Source of the DNA: Bacteroidales bacterium
GTDB taxonomy: Bacteria; Bacteroidota; Bacteroidia; Bacteroidales; P3
Direction of reading: 5' to 3'
DNA: 64,000 nt
NCBI GenBank assembly: GCA_017618625.1
Contig: JAFZTV010000004.1
Coordinates: 9,657 to 73,656, forward strand
Shown here: positions 1 through 9,532 of the stretch, one piece after another
Layout of the letters: the number at the start of each line of letters is the position of its first letter
Position numbering within the stretch: the stretch's first letter is position 1
Notes under the pieces: model-generated
The model's input: only the letters and a program-made list of their open reading frames with translations
What the model was told of the DNA's origin: nothing
Database searches by the model: none
Program-made: the position numbers and the translations under genes

Positions 1-1
1 G

Positions 2-355
2 CATTTCCGCGTGGGGGCGGCAGCACGGCTTGGCGACGGGACCATAGTGAGCGGCAGCAACCAGGAGAACCTGGCGTATCCGTCGGGGTTGTGCGCCGAA
101 AGGGTTACACTGTTCGCGGCCTCGGCACAGGCAGGCGGTAAGTGCGTTGTGGAGACACTGGCGATAGCGGCGGTGGACGGCGAAGGCAACGCAGCGGAAG
201 CCTCGCCTTGCGGAGCCTGCCGACAGGTGATGATTGAGCAGGAGCAAAGGCAAGGGTCGGCGTTGCGGACGCTGGTGGCGCTGGGCGACGGAAGGGTGAA
301 AGAATACAACAGCGCGGCAGACCTGCTGCCATTTGTGTTTGCGGCGGAGTTGTGA
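2..355 (+). CDS. cdd: cytidine deaminase, 3' part
   Basis: Pyrimidine salvage enzyme that deaminates cytidine and deoxycytidine to uridine in the cytoplasm. The reading frame is open from the window edge, so the start lies outside; 117 residues are visible against about 135 for the family, so roughly 20 N-terminal residues are missing. The frame begins HFRVGAA, which matches the family's substrate-binding N-terminal region. The zinc/catalytic motif LCAERV (Cys and catalytic Glu) and the second zinc motif PCGACRQ are both intact. An apparent GTG start a few codons in is internal. Identification is firm on motifs. Confidence 0.93.
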   Translation, partial: HFRVGAAARLGDGTIVSGSNQENLAYPSGLCAERVTLFAASAQAGGKCVVETLAIAAVDGEGNAAEASPCGACRQVMIEQEQRQGSALRTLVALGDGRVKEYNSAADLLPFVFAAEL

Positions 356-439
356 ATGTAGATTACGGTATCACAGTACTTTACAGATTGGCTGATACTT
401 TTTTTTAAATAAAAAGAGTGTCAGTCAAGTTTTTATTAG

Positions 440-447
440 TACTTTTG
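440..447 (+). promoter_or_regulatory. Bacteroidetes -7 promoter box for ppiD-like gene
   Basis: TACTTTTG matches the TAnnTTTG -7 consensus of the Bacteroidetes primary sigma factor and is followed by CAC. It lies about 43 bases before the ATG of the isomerase gene, in the only spacer between it and the deaminase gene. No clear -33 TTTG is seen. Confidence 0.6.
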
Positions 448-489
448 CACGCTTAAATAAGGATATTAACAAGTAACAAACACTATAAT

Positions 490-2643
490 ATGGGAGCAAT
501 TGGAAGTATTAGAAAACATTCATGGATTGCCGTGGCAATCGTTGGTATAGCCATAGTAGCCTTCATCATAGGCGACTTGCAGAAGAACCGCGGAGCCGGA
601 CAATTTGAGATTGCCAAAATCGGCAAAGCCACCTTCACCATCCAGGACTTCAACGAGCGCTATGAGGAGCTGAAGACCAACTACATGCGCAATCAGGGCG
701 TGGACCAGTTGTCGAACGACGTGGAATACCGTCTGCGCGAACAGGTGTGGCAGAGTTTGGTGGAAGACACCCTCATGGGCACACAGTACAAGAAACTCGG
801 CCTGATGATATCGGAAGACGAGGCCAGTTCGATGATGTATGAAGACGGCAGCTACACCCACCCGTATATGAGGCAGTGGTTCACCGACCCCAGCACGGGC
901 CAGTACAACGCACAGGCAGCGGCCCGCTATTTCCGCGACCAATATGATCAACTCGAACCCGAGATGCAGCACGACATAAAGGCCATGCGCCATGAGGTGG
1001 AGAGCAACCGTCTGCAGGAGAAATACAACAACCTGATAAGCAAAGCCTTCTATGTGCCGACCGCCTTGGCCGAGAGCGAGGCCAAGCTGGCAGCCAACCG
1101 TTCGGATGTAGTAGTGGCGATGGCATCGTACCAGAACGTGAGCGAGGAGAACGCCAACCCGACAGACGAGGACTACAAGAACTATTTCAACGAACACCGT
1201 GCCGAAATCGAGACAGGTATGGGACTGCGTATGTATGAGGAAATCCGCAAGATTGAGTACATCACCTATCCTATCGTGCCTTCGGCCGAAGACCTGACCA
1301 AGATTTCAGAAGAGGTGGACACCATCTGGAAAGAGTTCCAGACCGTTGAGGACGCCAATATCTCGGAGTTCGTATATGGCAACTCGAAACCCGCTCAGAG
1401 CTACGACACCACCTACGTGAAAGCATCGCAGGTGAGAGGCTTGGACACCATCATAGAGAAGACACCTGTTGGAGGATTCATCGCCCCGCGCCAGATAGGC
1501 AACGAATGGGTGATGGCAAAAGTCATGGGTTCGGCCATGCGTCCCGACAGCGTGCGTGCCAGCGTGGTGCTGATACTTAACGGCAGCGCCGGACTTGAGA
1601 GCGTGACCCGCACCGACGAGGAGGCCAAACTGGTGGCCGACAGCGTTGAGGCATTCCTCAAGATGAAAGATGCCAACGTGGAAGAGATTGTGGCCCGCTA
1701 TTCGGACGACCCGCAGAAGAACAGCAACAAAGGAGACATGGGCTGGGCACTTGACGGCACGACCTACGGATTCCTGAACGAGAACATAGTGAACACCCCC
1801 GAAGGCGGCGTATTCACCTTCAAACGCCCCGACAACTACGGATATGTGGTGGTGAAGGTGACCGGCAAGACAACGCCCAACCGCAAATACCGCGTTGCTA
1901 AACTGGTGCGCGAGATAGCCCCCAGCAACAACACCAGCACACAGATATTCAACAAAGCCAGCTGGTTTGTGGGTCAGAACCGCACCGAAGAGGAGCTGAC
2001 CGCCTCGGCCGCCCAGGAGAACCTGTCGGTGCGTGAGGCCATGACCACCCCGATGATGGACCAGCTGCCCGGCCTTGAGAACTGCCGCAGCATCATGCAG
2101 TGGACCTTCGACAAGAAGCGCAAAGTGGGCGATGTTTCGGAAGAGGTTTACTCATGTGGCGAGAACTACGTGGTTGTAGCCCTGAAGGAGGTCTATAACA
2201 AGAAGAACCTGAGCGTTGACAAAGTGCGTACGGACATCGAGCCGCAGGTACGCACGGAGAAACGTGCCGAATACCTGATGGCCCAGGCCGGCGAAGCCGC
2301 CAAGTCAACCAAAGAGATTGCCGCACTGGCAACGAAACTCAACACAACGGTGGATACGCTTACCAACATCGGACTGAGAGACTACTATCTTGGCCGTTTC
2401 GGCATGGAGCCGAAGGTTCAGGCCCACATAGCGATGGCCAAAGAGAACGAGGTGTCCGGCCCCATAAAAGGAGCGCAGGGAGCCTACTTCATCAAGGTTA
2501 TCGGCCGTCAGGCAGACGAGCGTAACGACGTGGAGAGCCTGAAGGCCATCATGGCCCGCGACTACGGCCGCAAACACTCCAGCGCCATACAGGTGCTGCA
2601 GAACGCTACCAAGATAAAAGACAACCGCAGCCGTTTCTTCTAA
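490..2643 (+). CDS. PpiD/SurA-type peptidylprolyl isomerase, membrane anchored
   Basis: Periplasmic folding factor for envelope proteins, anchored in the inner membrane. One N-terminal membrane helix (about residues 12-29) follows a short basic cytoplasmic start, then a long SurA-N-like helical region, then one parvulin (rotamase) domain at about residues 354-460 with typical NKGDMGW and VVVKVTGK segments, and a C-terminal region resembling a second, degenerate parvulin fold. At 717 residues it has the usual length for Bacteroidota PpiD homologues. The ATG is preceded by an A-rich leader and a good -7 box. It heads a run of plus-strand envelope genes. Its role in outer-membrane protein biogenesis is inferred from the family. 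Confidence 0.88.
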   Translation: MGAIGSIRKHSWIAVAIVGIAIVAFIIGDLQKNRGAGQFEIAKIGKATFTIQDFNERYEELKTNYMRNQGVDQLSNDVEYRLREQVWQSLVEDTLMGTQYKKLGLMISEDEASSMMYEDGSYTHPYMRQWFTDPSTGQYNAQAAARYFRDQYDQLEPEMQHDIKAMRHEVESNRLQEKYNNLISKAFYVPTALAESEAKLAANRSDVVVAMASYQNVSEENANPTDEDYKNYFNEHRAEIETGMGLRMYEEIRKIEYITYPIVPSAEDLTKISEEVDTIWKEFQTVEDANISEFVYGNSKPAQSYDTTYVKASQVRGLDTIIEKTPVGGFIAPRQIGNEWVMAKVMGSAMRPDSVRASVVLILNGSAGLESVTRTDEEAKLVADSVEAFLKMKDANVEEIVARYSDDPQKNSNKGDMGWALDGTTYGFLNENIVNTPEGGVFTFKRPDNYGYVVVKVTGKTTPNRKYRVAKLVREIAPSNNTSTQIFNKASWFVGQNRTEEELTASAAQENLSVREAMTTPMMDQLPGLENCRSIMQWTFDKKRKVGDVSEEVYSCGENYVVVALKEVYNKKNLSVDKVRTDIEPQVRTEKRAEYLMAQAGEAAKSTKEIAALATKLNTTVDTLTNIGLRDYYLGRFGMEPKVQAHIAMAKENEVSGPIKGAQGAYFIKVIGRQADERNDVESLKAIMARDYGRKHSSAIQVLQNATKIKDNRSRFF

Positions 2644-2677
2644 CCAATAGTTTCAAGTCTTACGTGAAACTAACAGG

Positions 2678-3643
2678 ATGGCTTTCAAGAAAATAAAACA
2701 GTTCTCAAAAGGCGTGACCAAATGGTTGCGCCTTTTGTTTTCGACGAAGCCCGGCGACGGGACCTCGCATAAGGGAAACAGTCCCTTTATGCGGAAGATG
2801 CACATCCTGTATGCGAAAATGAAGCGGAAGCAGCGGCTGGTGGTGATGGACGCCGAGAACTACCGCGAACACTGGTCGTTCCGCCTGTCGGCCCTCAACC
2901 TCTTTGTGGGAGTTGGCATCGTAGGCATAGTGCTGATGATTATCACATTCCTGCTTATCGCCTTCACACCGCTGCACAACATGATACCCGGATATACGAA
3001 CAGCGAAATGGTTGACCAGACCTACCGCAACGTGCTCCTGCTTGACTCGCTCAATATGAAAGTGCAGCATCAGGAAGAGATGATGGCGGTACTGGGTTCA
3101 ATCGTGGCCGGGGAGGAAATAGCCGACACCTCGGAAAGCGAAAGCAGGCCGAAAGCGCAGGGAACGGAAGACCAGCGCTGCAAGGCCGACAGCCTACTTC
3201 GCGAAGAGATGGCGAAAGGAAACAAAACAAGCAACGAGCAGCAGACGACGGGCACGGGGCAGCAGACAGCCAGCGGCGGCCAGCTGTTCTTCCCTCCTAT
3301 CAAAGGAAAAATCATTGCAGCCTATAACAGCAAAGAAGGGCGCATTGGAGTGGATATAGCCGGCAATATTAACGATATCATCAAGTCGGCTGCCAACGGA
3401 ACGGTGTTCTTTGCCGGATTCACCGCTGACGACGGATATGTGATTGCGGTTCAACACCCCGGCAACATTATTACGGTGTATAAACACAACAGCGCACTGC
3501 TGAAACACAACGGCGACATGGTAAGAGCTGGCGAGCCGATAGCTTATCTTGGACATTCGGCAGGCTCGACCACCCCGCATCTGTACTTCGAGCTCTGGAT
3601 AAACGGCAAGACCGTTGACCCGCTGTCGTATGTGTCGTTTTAG
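2678..3643 (+). CDS. LytM/M23-fold membrane protein, probably catalytically inactive
   Basis: A basic N-terminal region of about 70 residues precedes one membrane helix (about 71-97), a variable Gln/Thr/Ser-rich linker and a C-terminal LytM (M23) domain (about 205-321). Active M23 enzymes bind zinc through HxGxD and the second His of HxH. Here the first His is Arg222 (RIGVD, Asp226 kept) and HLH reads HLY (His301, Tyr303), so two of three zinc ligands are missing. It therefore looks like a non-catalytic LytM protein of the EnvC/NlpD kind, which activate or scaffold peptidoglycan hydrolases. It lies 34 bases after the isomerase gene and before dxr, and is probably co-transcribed. Confidence 0.85.
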   Translation: MAFKKIKQFSKGVTKWLRLLFSTKPGDGTSHKGNSPFMRKMHILYAKMKRKQRLVVMDAENYREHWSFRLSALNLFVGVGIVGIVLMIITFLLIAFTPLHNMIPGYTNSEMVDQTYRNVLLLDSLNMKVQHQEEMMAVLGSIVAGEEIADTSESESRPKAQGTEDQRCKADSLLREEMAKGNKTSNEQQTTGTGQQTASGGQLFFPPIKGKIIAAYNSKEGRIGVDIAGNINDIIKSAANGTVFFAGFTADDGYVIAVQHPGNIITVYKHNSALLKHNGDMVRAGEPIAYLGHSAGSTTPHLYFELWINGKTVDPLSYVSF

Positions 3644-3681
3644 TGGTTAGTGGTCAGTAATTAGTTTTAAGAAATCCTATA

Positions 3682-4812
3682 GTGAAACGTATTGCCATAT
3701 TGGGTTCCACCGGCTCTATCGGTACACAGGCACTTGATGTCATACGATGGCATCCCGACGAGTATGTCGCGGAGGTGCTGTGTGCGGGGTCGAATGCAGA
3801 ACTACTCATAGAACAGGCACTAGAATTCAAGCCCAACGCGGTGGCAATAGCCGACGAAAGCAAGTATGCCGCTGTGCGCGATGCGCTTGCGAACGAACCG
3901 ATAAAAGTATATGCCGGCGAGAAAGCGATAGTCGAAATAATGGAGATGGGCAGCATTGACATGGTGCTGGCCGCCATCGTGGGTTTTGCCGGACTCAAGC
4001 CCACACTGCGAGCCATAGAGTCGGGCAAAGCCATAGCCCTTGCCAACAAAGAGACGATGGTGGTGGCTGGAGGAATAGTGACCGACACCGCAGCACGCCA
4101 CCACACACCTATACTGCCTGTAGATTCAGAACATTCGGCGATATTCCAGAGCCTGGTGGGCGAGCACTCGCCAGTGGAGAAGATATTGCTGACAGCATCT
4201 GGCGGCCCGTTCTATGGACGAGACAGAGAGAGTCTCAAGGGAGTCACGCTGGAGCAGGCATTGAAACACCCGAACTGGTCGATGGGACGCAAGGTGACGA
4301 TAGACTCGGCGTCGCTGATGAACAAAGGGCTGGAGGTGATAGAGGCACGGTGGCTGTTCGATGTGCCGGCCGAGAAGATAGAGGTGGTTGTACACCCGCA
4401 GTCGGTGGTACACTCGATGGTACAGTTTGAAGACGGGAGCGTGAAAGCGCAGTTGGGTATCCCGTCGATGAAAACCCCGATACAGTATGCCTTCAGCTTT
4501 CCGAAACGAATGGGAAGCCCGCTTCCACGCCTCGACTTCGCCAAATATGCACAGCTCACCTTCGGGAAGCCCGACACAGAGACTTTCCGCTGCCTTGCGC
4601 TGGCATACGAAGCCATAGCCAAGGGAGGCAACATGCCGTGCATCATGAACGCTGCCAACGAGGTGGCGGTACAGCAGTTCATAGACGGAAAGATAGGCTT
4701 CTTGGACATAGCCGACCATGTGGAGCGGACGATGCAGAAAGCACACTATATAGCCAATCCGACACTGGAAGACCTGTTTGAGACAGATAAAAGCATAAGA
4801 CAGACAAAATAA
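3682..4812 (+). CDS. dxr: 1-deoxy-D-xylulose 5-phosphate reductoisomerase
   Basis: Second step of the MEP isoprenoid pathway: NADPH-dependent conversion of DXP to 2-C-methyl-D-erythritol 4-phosphate in the cytoplasm. The N-terminal Rossmann motif GSTGSIGTQAL is at residues 8-18. The family signature LANKETMVVAGG and the metal/substrate region PVDSEHSAIFQ are present, as is ASGGPF. At 376 residues the length is normal. It is followed at once by rseP, an adjacency common in many bacteria. The ATG start gives an N-terminus that matches the family (MKRIAILGSTGSIG). Confidence 0.97.
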   Translation: MKRIAILGSTGSIGTQALDVIRWHPDEYVAEVLCAGSNAELLIEQALEFKPNAVAIADESKYAAVRDALANEPIKVYAGEKAIVEIMEMGSIDMVLAAIVGFAGLKPTLRAIESGKAIALANKETMVVAGGIVTDTAARHHTPILPVDSEHSAIFQSLVGEHSPVEKILLTASGGPFYGRDRESLKGVTLEQALKHPNWSMGRKVTIDSASLMNKGLEVIEARWLFDVPAEKIEVVVHPQSVVHSMVQFEDGSVKAQLGIPSMKTPIQYAFSFPKRMGSPLPRLDFAKYAQLTFGKPDTETFRCLALAYEAIAKGGNMPCIMNAANEVAVQQFIDGKIGFLDIADHVERTMQKAHYIANPTLEDLFETDKSIRQTK

Positions 4813-4849
4813 ATTGAAATCAAATACCAACACATTATCATAGTAACCA

Positions 4850-6232
4850 ATGAAAGCACTAGCCTTTTTTCTCAGCCTCACGCTGCTCATCATAACCCAC
4901 GAATTCGGACATCTGGGGTTCGCCAAGTTGTTCAAGACCCGAGTGCGCCGGTTCTACATGTTCTTCAACTGGAAGTTCTCGATACTGAAAGCCAAGAAGT
5001 TCGACGGCAAATGGCATTTCCTATTCTTCAATGGCACGACACCGAAGGAGTGGGAAGAGAAAGAGCCAGACAACACATTGTGGGGCATCGGCTGGATACC
5101 GCTCGGCGGCTACTGCGACATAGCCGGCATGATTGACGAGACAAAGAATGCAGAGGATTTGGAATCGACACCGCAGCCGTGGGAATACCGCACCAAGCCG
5201 GCATGGCAGCGACTGCTTATCATATCGGGAGGTGTGCTGGTGAACTTTGTGTCGGCCCTGCTGCTTTACACCTTAATCTTCGCCCACTGGGGCGAGGACA
5301 AGCTGCCAGTGCGCAACGCCGCCCTCGGCTACGACTACCATCAGGTGCTGCTAGACGAAGGGTTGCAAAACGGTGACGTGATATATGCCGTCAACGGCAC
5401 GGAGATATTCGATTTCGACAGCCTCGGCAAACAGATATTGCTCAGCGAGCGCCCGACACTGACGGTAAAACGCGGGGACAGCCTGCTCACGATGCAGCTG
5501 AGCGCAGACTTCATAGGCAACGTGAACATGGAGCGCCCGAAGATGCTTATGACACCACGGCAGCCCTTTGTGGTGAAAGACTTCACGCCCGGGTCGCCGG
5601 CGGCAAAAGCCGGAGTGCAGGTGGGCGACAGCGTGGTGGCCATCAACGGCGAGGCTATGGCGACATTCAACGAGATAAGCGCGACGCTGAAAGAACATGC
5701 GGGAGAGACCATCACCATAGGCTACTTCCGCAACGGAGAGGAGTCGGAGATGACTTTCAACCTGCCCTCGGACGGCAAGATGGGAGTGATGCTCAAGTCG
5801 CCACTCGAGGTGTTCCAAGTCAAACACTTGTCGTATAACATATTCCAAGCCATCCCTGCCGGAATATCGCACGGATGGGAGACGCTGACGACCTATGTCT
5901 CAAGCCTGAAGATACTCTTTACCAAGAACGGAGCCCAGAACCTTGGAGGATTCCTCTCGATAGGCAGCATCTTCCCCGACCACTGGTCGTGGCACGCCTT
6001 CTGGGACATCACGGCACTGCTGGCACTTATACTGGCGTTCATGAACATCATACCGATACCGGGACTTGACGGCGGACACATAATGTTCACCCTGTGGGAG
6101 ATGATGACGCGGAAGAAACCGAGCGACAAGTTCCTGAACTATGCACAGAACATAGGCATGGGACTGCTGCTGGCACTGCTGATACTGGCCAACGGTAACG
6201 ATATCTGGAGACTTATCCGCAACCTTCTCTGA
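4850..6232 (+). CDS. rseP: RseP-type site-2 zinc metalloprotease
   Basis: Intramembrane protease of the S2P family that cleaves anti-sigma factors and remnant signal peptides in the inner membrane. HEFGH, the zinc motif, is at residues 17-21 in the first membrane helix. A PDZ-like domain lies in the middle (SPAAKAGVQVGDSVVAINGE), and the C-terminal NIIPIPGLDGGH carries the third zinc ligand (LDG motif). At 460 residues it is typical of Bacteroidota homologues. The stop codon overlaps the start of the next gene by one base (TGATG), so the two are translationally coupled. It sits directly downstream of dxr. Confidence 0.95.
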   Translation: MKALAFFLSLTLLIITHEFGHLGFAKLFKTRVRRFYMFFNWKFSILKAKKFDGKWHFLFFNGTTPKEWEEKEPDNTLWGIGWIPLGGYCDIAGMIDETKNAEDLESTPQPWEYRTKPAWQRLLIISGGVLVNFVSALLLYTLIFAHWGEDKLPVRNAALGYDYHQVLLDEGLQNGDVIYAVNGTEIFDFDSLGKQILLSERPTLTVKRGDSLLTMQLSADFIGNVNMERPKMLMTPRQPFVVKDFTPGSPAAKAGVQVGDSVVAINGEAMATFNEISATLKEHAGETITIGYFRNGEESEMTFNLPSDGKMGVMLKSPLEVFQVKHLSYNIFQAIPAGISHGWETLTTYVSSLKILFTKNGAQNLGGFLSIGSIFPDHWSWHAFWDITALLALILAFMNIIPIPGLDGGHIMFTLWEMMTRKKPSDKFLNYAQNIGMGLLLALLILANGNDIWRLIRNLL

Positions 6233-7689
6233 TGAAGAAGCTAGACCTGCACATACTGCGCTCGTTCATCGGGCCGCTGCTGCTGACCTTCAGCATAGCG
6301 GTGTTCGTGTTGCTGATGCAGTTTGTGTGGAAGTATATCGACGACATGGTGGGCAAAGGGCTGAGTGTGGGCGTAATAGCGGAGCTGCTGTTCTACGCCT
6401 CGGCGACATTTGTGCCCATGGCGTTGCCGATAGCGGTGCTGTTTGCCTCGATAATGACGATGGGTAACTTCGGGGAGAAGTATGAGCTGATAGCCATGAA
6501 AGCCGGCGGCATATCGCTTAGGCGAGCCATGATGCCGATGGCGCTGGTGGTGACGCTGCTCACGGGCGTGGCGTTCTATTTTGCCAACAACGTGCTTCCG
6601 GCAGCGACGCTACGGTACAGGATGACGCTGTATGATGTGACACGAAAGAAGCCGGCGGTGAACATACGCCCCAGCGAGTACTACAGCGAGATTGAGGGCT
6701 ATGTGATTCGCATAAACGAGAAAGACCCCGAGACGGGGATGCTGAAAGACATCATCATATACGACCACACGAAGCAGCCAGGCCAGTCGTCGCTGATAGT
6801 GGCCGACGGAGGCACTATGCAAACCAGCGCAGACGGGCAATACCTGCTGTTCACGCTGTATAACGGACACTCGTACACCGAGGAGATGGACGGAGAGAAC
6901 AGAGAGTCGCGGCCATTTACATCGGTAGATTTCAAGGAGCAGGTGCTGACATTCGACCTGTCGTCGTTCGCTTTCGACAAGTCGGACAAGGAGAGCTTCC
7001 GCTCCAACTGCCAGATGATGAACGTGAGGCAGCTGGATTCGACAACGCGGCAGATAAAGAAAGATACGAAGAAAAAATATGAGGACTTCACGGCATCGAC
7101 AATATCGAAGATGTCGCTATATCAACACTACAAACAGCTGAAAGAAAAAGAGGGAAAGCCGGTGGCGAAGGCATCGCCGTTCGACTACAACAAATCGATA
7201 GCGGAGCTGGGGAAACTGGAACGATCCAAGGTGAGGAACCGAGCGCGTGCGATAGGCGACCAGATAGCAAGCGACTACAAGGTATATTCGCAGGTGATGA
7301 AGTCGGACAGCGAATATCTGGCGCGTCACTATGTGGTCTGGTACCGCAAATATACTTTCTCGATAGCCTGCATAGTGCTGTTTCTTGTAGGGGCACCGTT
7401 CGGGTCGATAGTACGCAAGGGAGGATTGGGGATGCCGCTGGTGGCGTCGGTGCTGTTCTTTGTGCTGTATTATGTAATAGACATGATAGACGAGAAATCG
7501 GTGCGCGGCGGCGCGATGGATGAGTGGGGTATGTGGGTAGCGACGCTGGTATTCATACCGATAGGAATCTTCCTGACGGTGTATGCGACGACAGATTCGT
7601 CACCGAGCAACCTGCGGTGGTATATAAAACTGCGAGAGAAACTGAGCAGACGGCGTAAAAAGACCACAGACAAGTCAGACAAGGCCTAA
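6232..7689 (+). CDS. LptF/LptG family permease (YjgP/YjgQ)
   Basis: Inner-membrane subunit of the LPS-export ABC complex LptBFG. The six-helix YjgP/YjgQ layout is visible: three helices near the N-terminus (LHILRSFIGPLLLTFSI, a helix around VPMALPIAVLFA, then MALVVTLLTGVAFY), a long periplasmic domain, and three C-terminal helices beginning with the GAPFGSIVRKGGLG turn. Length is 485 residues. Sequence alone does not separate LptF from LptG. It is translationally coupled to rseP. The C-terminal tail is strongly basic. Part of an envelope-biogenesis run with the PpiD-like and LytM-like genes. Confidence 0.9.
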   Translation: MKKLDLHILRSFIGPLLLTFSIAVFVLLMQFVWKYIDDMVGKGLSVGVIAELLFYASATFVPMALPIAVLFASIMTMGNFGEKYELIAMKAGGISLRRAMMPMALVVTLLTGVAFYFANNVLPAATLRYRMTLYDVTRKKPAVNIRPSEYYSEIEGYVIRINEKDPETGMLKDIIIYDHTKQPGQSSLIVADGGTMQTSADGQYLLFTLYNGHSYTEEMDGENRESRPFTSVDFKEQVLTFDLSSFAFDKSDKESFRSNCQMMNVRQLDSTTRQIKKDTKKKYEDFTASTISKMSLYQHYKQLKEKEGKPVAKASPFDYNKSIAELGKLERSKVRNRARAIGDQIASDYKVYSQVMKSDSEYLARHYVVWYRKYTFSIACIVLFLVGAPFGSIVRKGGLGMPLVASVLFFVLYYVIDMIDEKSVRGGAMDEWGMWVATLVFIPIGIFLTVYATTDSSPSNLRWYIKLREKLSRRRKKTTDKSDKA

Positions 7690-7807
7690 ATAGATGGTGC
7701 GTCAAGATGCATGAAGCCGGATTTACTGTAGAACTGATATACGACGAAAATGCAAAAACATATCATTGCAAGGCTTCACGGTAAGGTGTAACAAAGATAC
7801 CAAAGCC

Positions 7808-8007
7808 ATGAAAAAAGGTTTGATATTGCTGCTGATAGTCACTTTTGCCGGCTTTGCGCGGGCTCAGGGAGAGTGGTATGGTTCTCGCCCGAGAGCCTTG
7901 AGTCTTTTCTCATATATCTGACTATTCATTTTGTATTCATACTGTTGCTGGTTGTTTATTTGATATGCGAATGCGTAATTTATGGCCGCAAGCATAAAAA
8001 GAATTAG
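7808..8007 (+). pseudogene. frameshifted small secreted/membrane protein gene
   Basis: An ATG opens a 37-codon frame with a clean signal peptide (MKKGLILLLIVTFAGFARAQ, cleavage after ARA) that stops at 7921. Around 7880 the frame shifted by one base (-1) continues as a hydrophobic membrane helix (FVFILLLVVYLI) with a basic tail ending GRKHKKN at a stop at 8005. Joined, the two frames give a plausible protein of about 65 residues with a signal peptide and a C-terminal helix. I do not recognise the family. It may be a decayed gene, a sequencing error or a real frameshift site. The rest of the 380-base spacer shows nothing convincing. Confidence 0.5.
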
Positions 8008-8070
8008 CAGAGCAGCCATCTACGGTTTGCAGCCATTGAGACATTTTGACATGATATCGAAAACGTCCGA

Positions 8071-8718
8071 ATGAAACGCAGCTACCTGTTTATCATCCTT
8101 ATTCTAACGATGCTCGTTTGTGCATGCACATCACACAAAGAAAGCGAACGGAGCGACGACAGAAACGTGTATGTGCACTATCTGAACGAATATTGGGCTA
8201 GCGGGGAGGTCGCCAACATTGACTCGGCGATGAAATACAATGCCTATCTGTTGAAGACAGACTCAGCGAATATTGCGGATTATCTTTATCGGATTCAAAT
8301 GCTGGATATATGCGGACAGTACGATTCGGTGCTTGCCGTTATAAACACTATCCCACAAGAAATGGTGGCAGGGGTGCCAGAATACAAGGCATGTCTGCGG
8401 TTGAAATGCAAGGCGGTTATGGCACACGAAGCGAAAGACACGATGAATTATAGGCAATATCTGGACAGCATTATCGGCATTTGGGAGCCGGCCCTGTCGG
8501 ATTCGATAGCCAAATGCGACAGCTTGTTTGCCAGGCCTATAGACAGCATCCCGAGTCATCTGCTGCATTTGTATGCTGACTACTATGAGGTGGTTCGTCT
8601 TTTGGCGGGGAAGGATTTGGTTGAGCGGATACTGACGGACAAGAAAAAGCAGTTCAACTGGAACAGCGCGACGTATGAGCAGGTAAAACCCGGGGATGGC
8701 GAGCCGACACTGCCATGA
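8071..8718 (+). CDS. hypothetical lipoprotein
   Basis: Not recognised. The N-terminus is a lipoprotein signal: basic start, hydrophobic core, then the lipobox VCAC with Cys19 as the likely lipidated residue, followed by Ser/His/Lys/Glu, which favours export towards the outer membrane. The 215-residue mature part is rich in Asp, Tyr and Leu, is probably all helical with TPR-like spacing, and has no catalytic motif I can name. It is the first of three consecutive lipoprotein genes and its stop overlaps the next start by four bases (ATGA). Codon use is more A+T-rich than the preceding envelope genes. Confidence 0.75.
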   Translation: MKRSYLFIILILTMLVCACTSHKESERSDDRNVYVHYLNEYWASGEVANIDSAMKYNAYLLKTDSANIADYLYRIQMLDICGQYDSVLAVINTIPQEMVAGVPEYKACLRLKCKAVMAHEAKDTMNYRQYLDSIIGIWEPALSDSIAKCDSLFARPIDSIPSHLLHLYADYYEVVRLLAGKDLVERILTDKKKQFNWNSATYEQVKPGDGEPTLP

Positions 8719-9473
8719 GAAAGTCTAATCGCATGATTCGAACGACTTATATGAACACCTGTAAAACATTTATCATTTTGGCAGTCGGCGGCCTGTTGTG
8801 GTCGTGCAATTGCAGTAAGCAGCCCGATATGATGAAATCGGAAAGGACGGAATGGTTTTTGAATGAATTGGCACTTGGTTACTGGGATTTAAACTACAAG
8901 TTCCCGGCGTCGTATCTGCAGGCCCGCGATACAGCGGCGTGGTTCTTCGGTCAATACAGAGCGGAAGACAGCATGCTGCTGCACGCTTCGGAGATTAAAT
9001 ACATAAACTACGATACAGCTTTGCTAATCACGTATAGGGGTGACACATTAGCGCTGGTACAGCTTCCATGTTCATGTGAGTGGACCGACGAGATTCCGTT
9101 TGGTCCCCGCGCATACGACAGCGGAGACAACATTATTCTGAATGATTTTATTCAGGTAGGAGAGAACAGCTATCAAGAACATCTAACATACGATCTAATA
9201 AACAGCATTTTTCCTGACGTAGAAAGTAGGATGAATAGGATAGGGTATGTGAAAAGAGGTGATGATGAAAGAGAAGATCCACAGTATCTGCTGGTAGAAT
9301 TCGAGTTGGAGAAAGAGACAATACAACTGATAAAGGTTTGTGACAAGTATAAAGTTTATTTTTATGACGAGTATGCGGACATTCTGAAAGAAGCTTTGTC
9401 GGAATACTGCAAAAACAACAATGTATCGAGACTGCTTACACCGGTTGACGTATATGAAAGACCGATGGAATAA
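8715..9473 (+). CDS. hypothetical lipoprotein
   Basis: Not recognised. Translationally coupled to the preceding lipoprotein gene by an ATGA overlap. The annotated ATG gives a 13-residue extension before MNTCKTF; the internal ATG at 8751 would give a cleaner lipoprotein signal peptide, so the true start is uncertain. The lipobox is LWSC, with the following residues NCSKQ. The mature part is mixed and acidic with two Cys-containing stretches (PCSCEW) and no motif assignable to an enzyme. Membership of the same small operon suggests a shared, unknown envelope role. Confidence 0.72.
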   Translation: MRKSNRMIRTTYMNTCKTFIILAVGGLLWSCNCSKQPDMMKSERTEWFLNELALGYWDLNYKFPASYLQARDTAAWFFGQYRAEDSMLLHASEIKYINYDTALLITYRGDTLALVQLPCSCEWTDEIPFGPRAYDSGDNIILNDFIQVGENSYQEHLTYDLINSIFPDVESRMNRIGYVKRGDDEREDPQYLLVEFELEKETIQLIKVCDKYKVYFYDEYADILKEALSEYCKNNNVSRLLTPVDVYERPME

Positions 9474-9532
9474 TATGAATATGAGCCAATATATGGATGA
9501 CTAAATATTTACCGTAGAGTAAGACTCTGAAA

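Noticed and set aside
2649..2671. parS-like or terminator inverted repeat between the isomerase and LytM genes
   Set aside because: AGTTTCA and TGAAACT pair over seven bases, but the core is not CACGTG-like and there is no T tract; too weak for either call.
7792..7799. Minus-strand TATCTTTG box upstream of the split small gene
   Set aside because: It would only drive transcription antisense to the LptF/G gene and has no -33 element at a usable distance.
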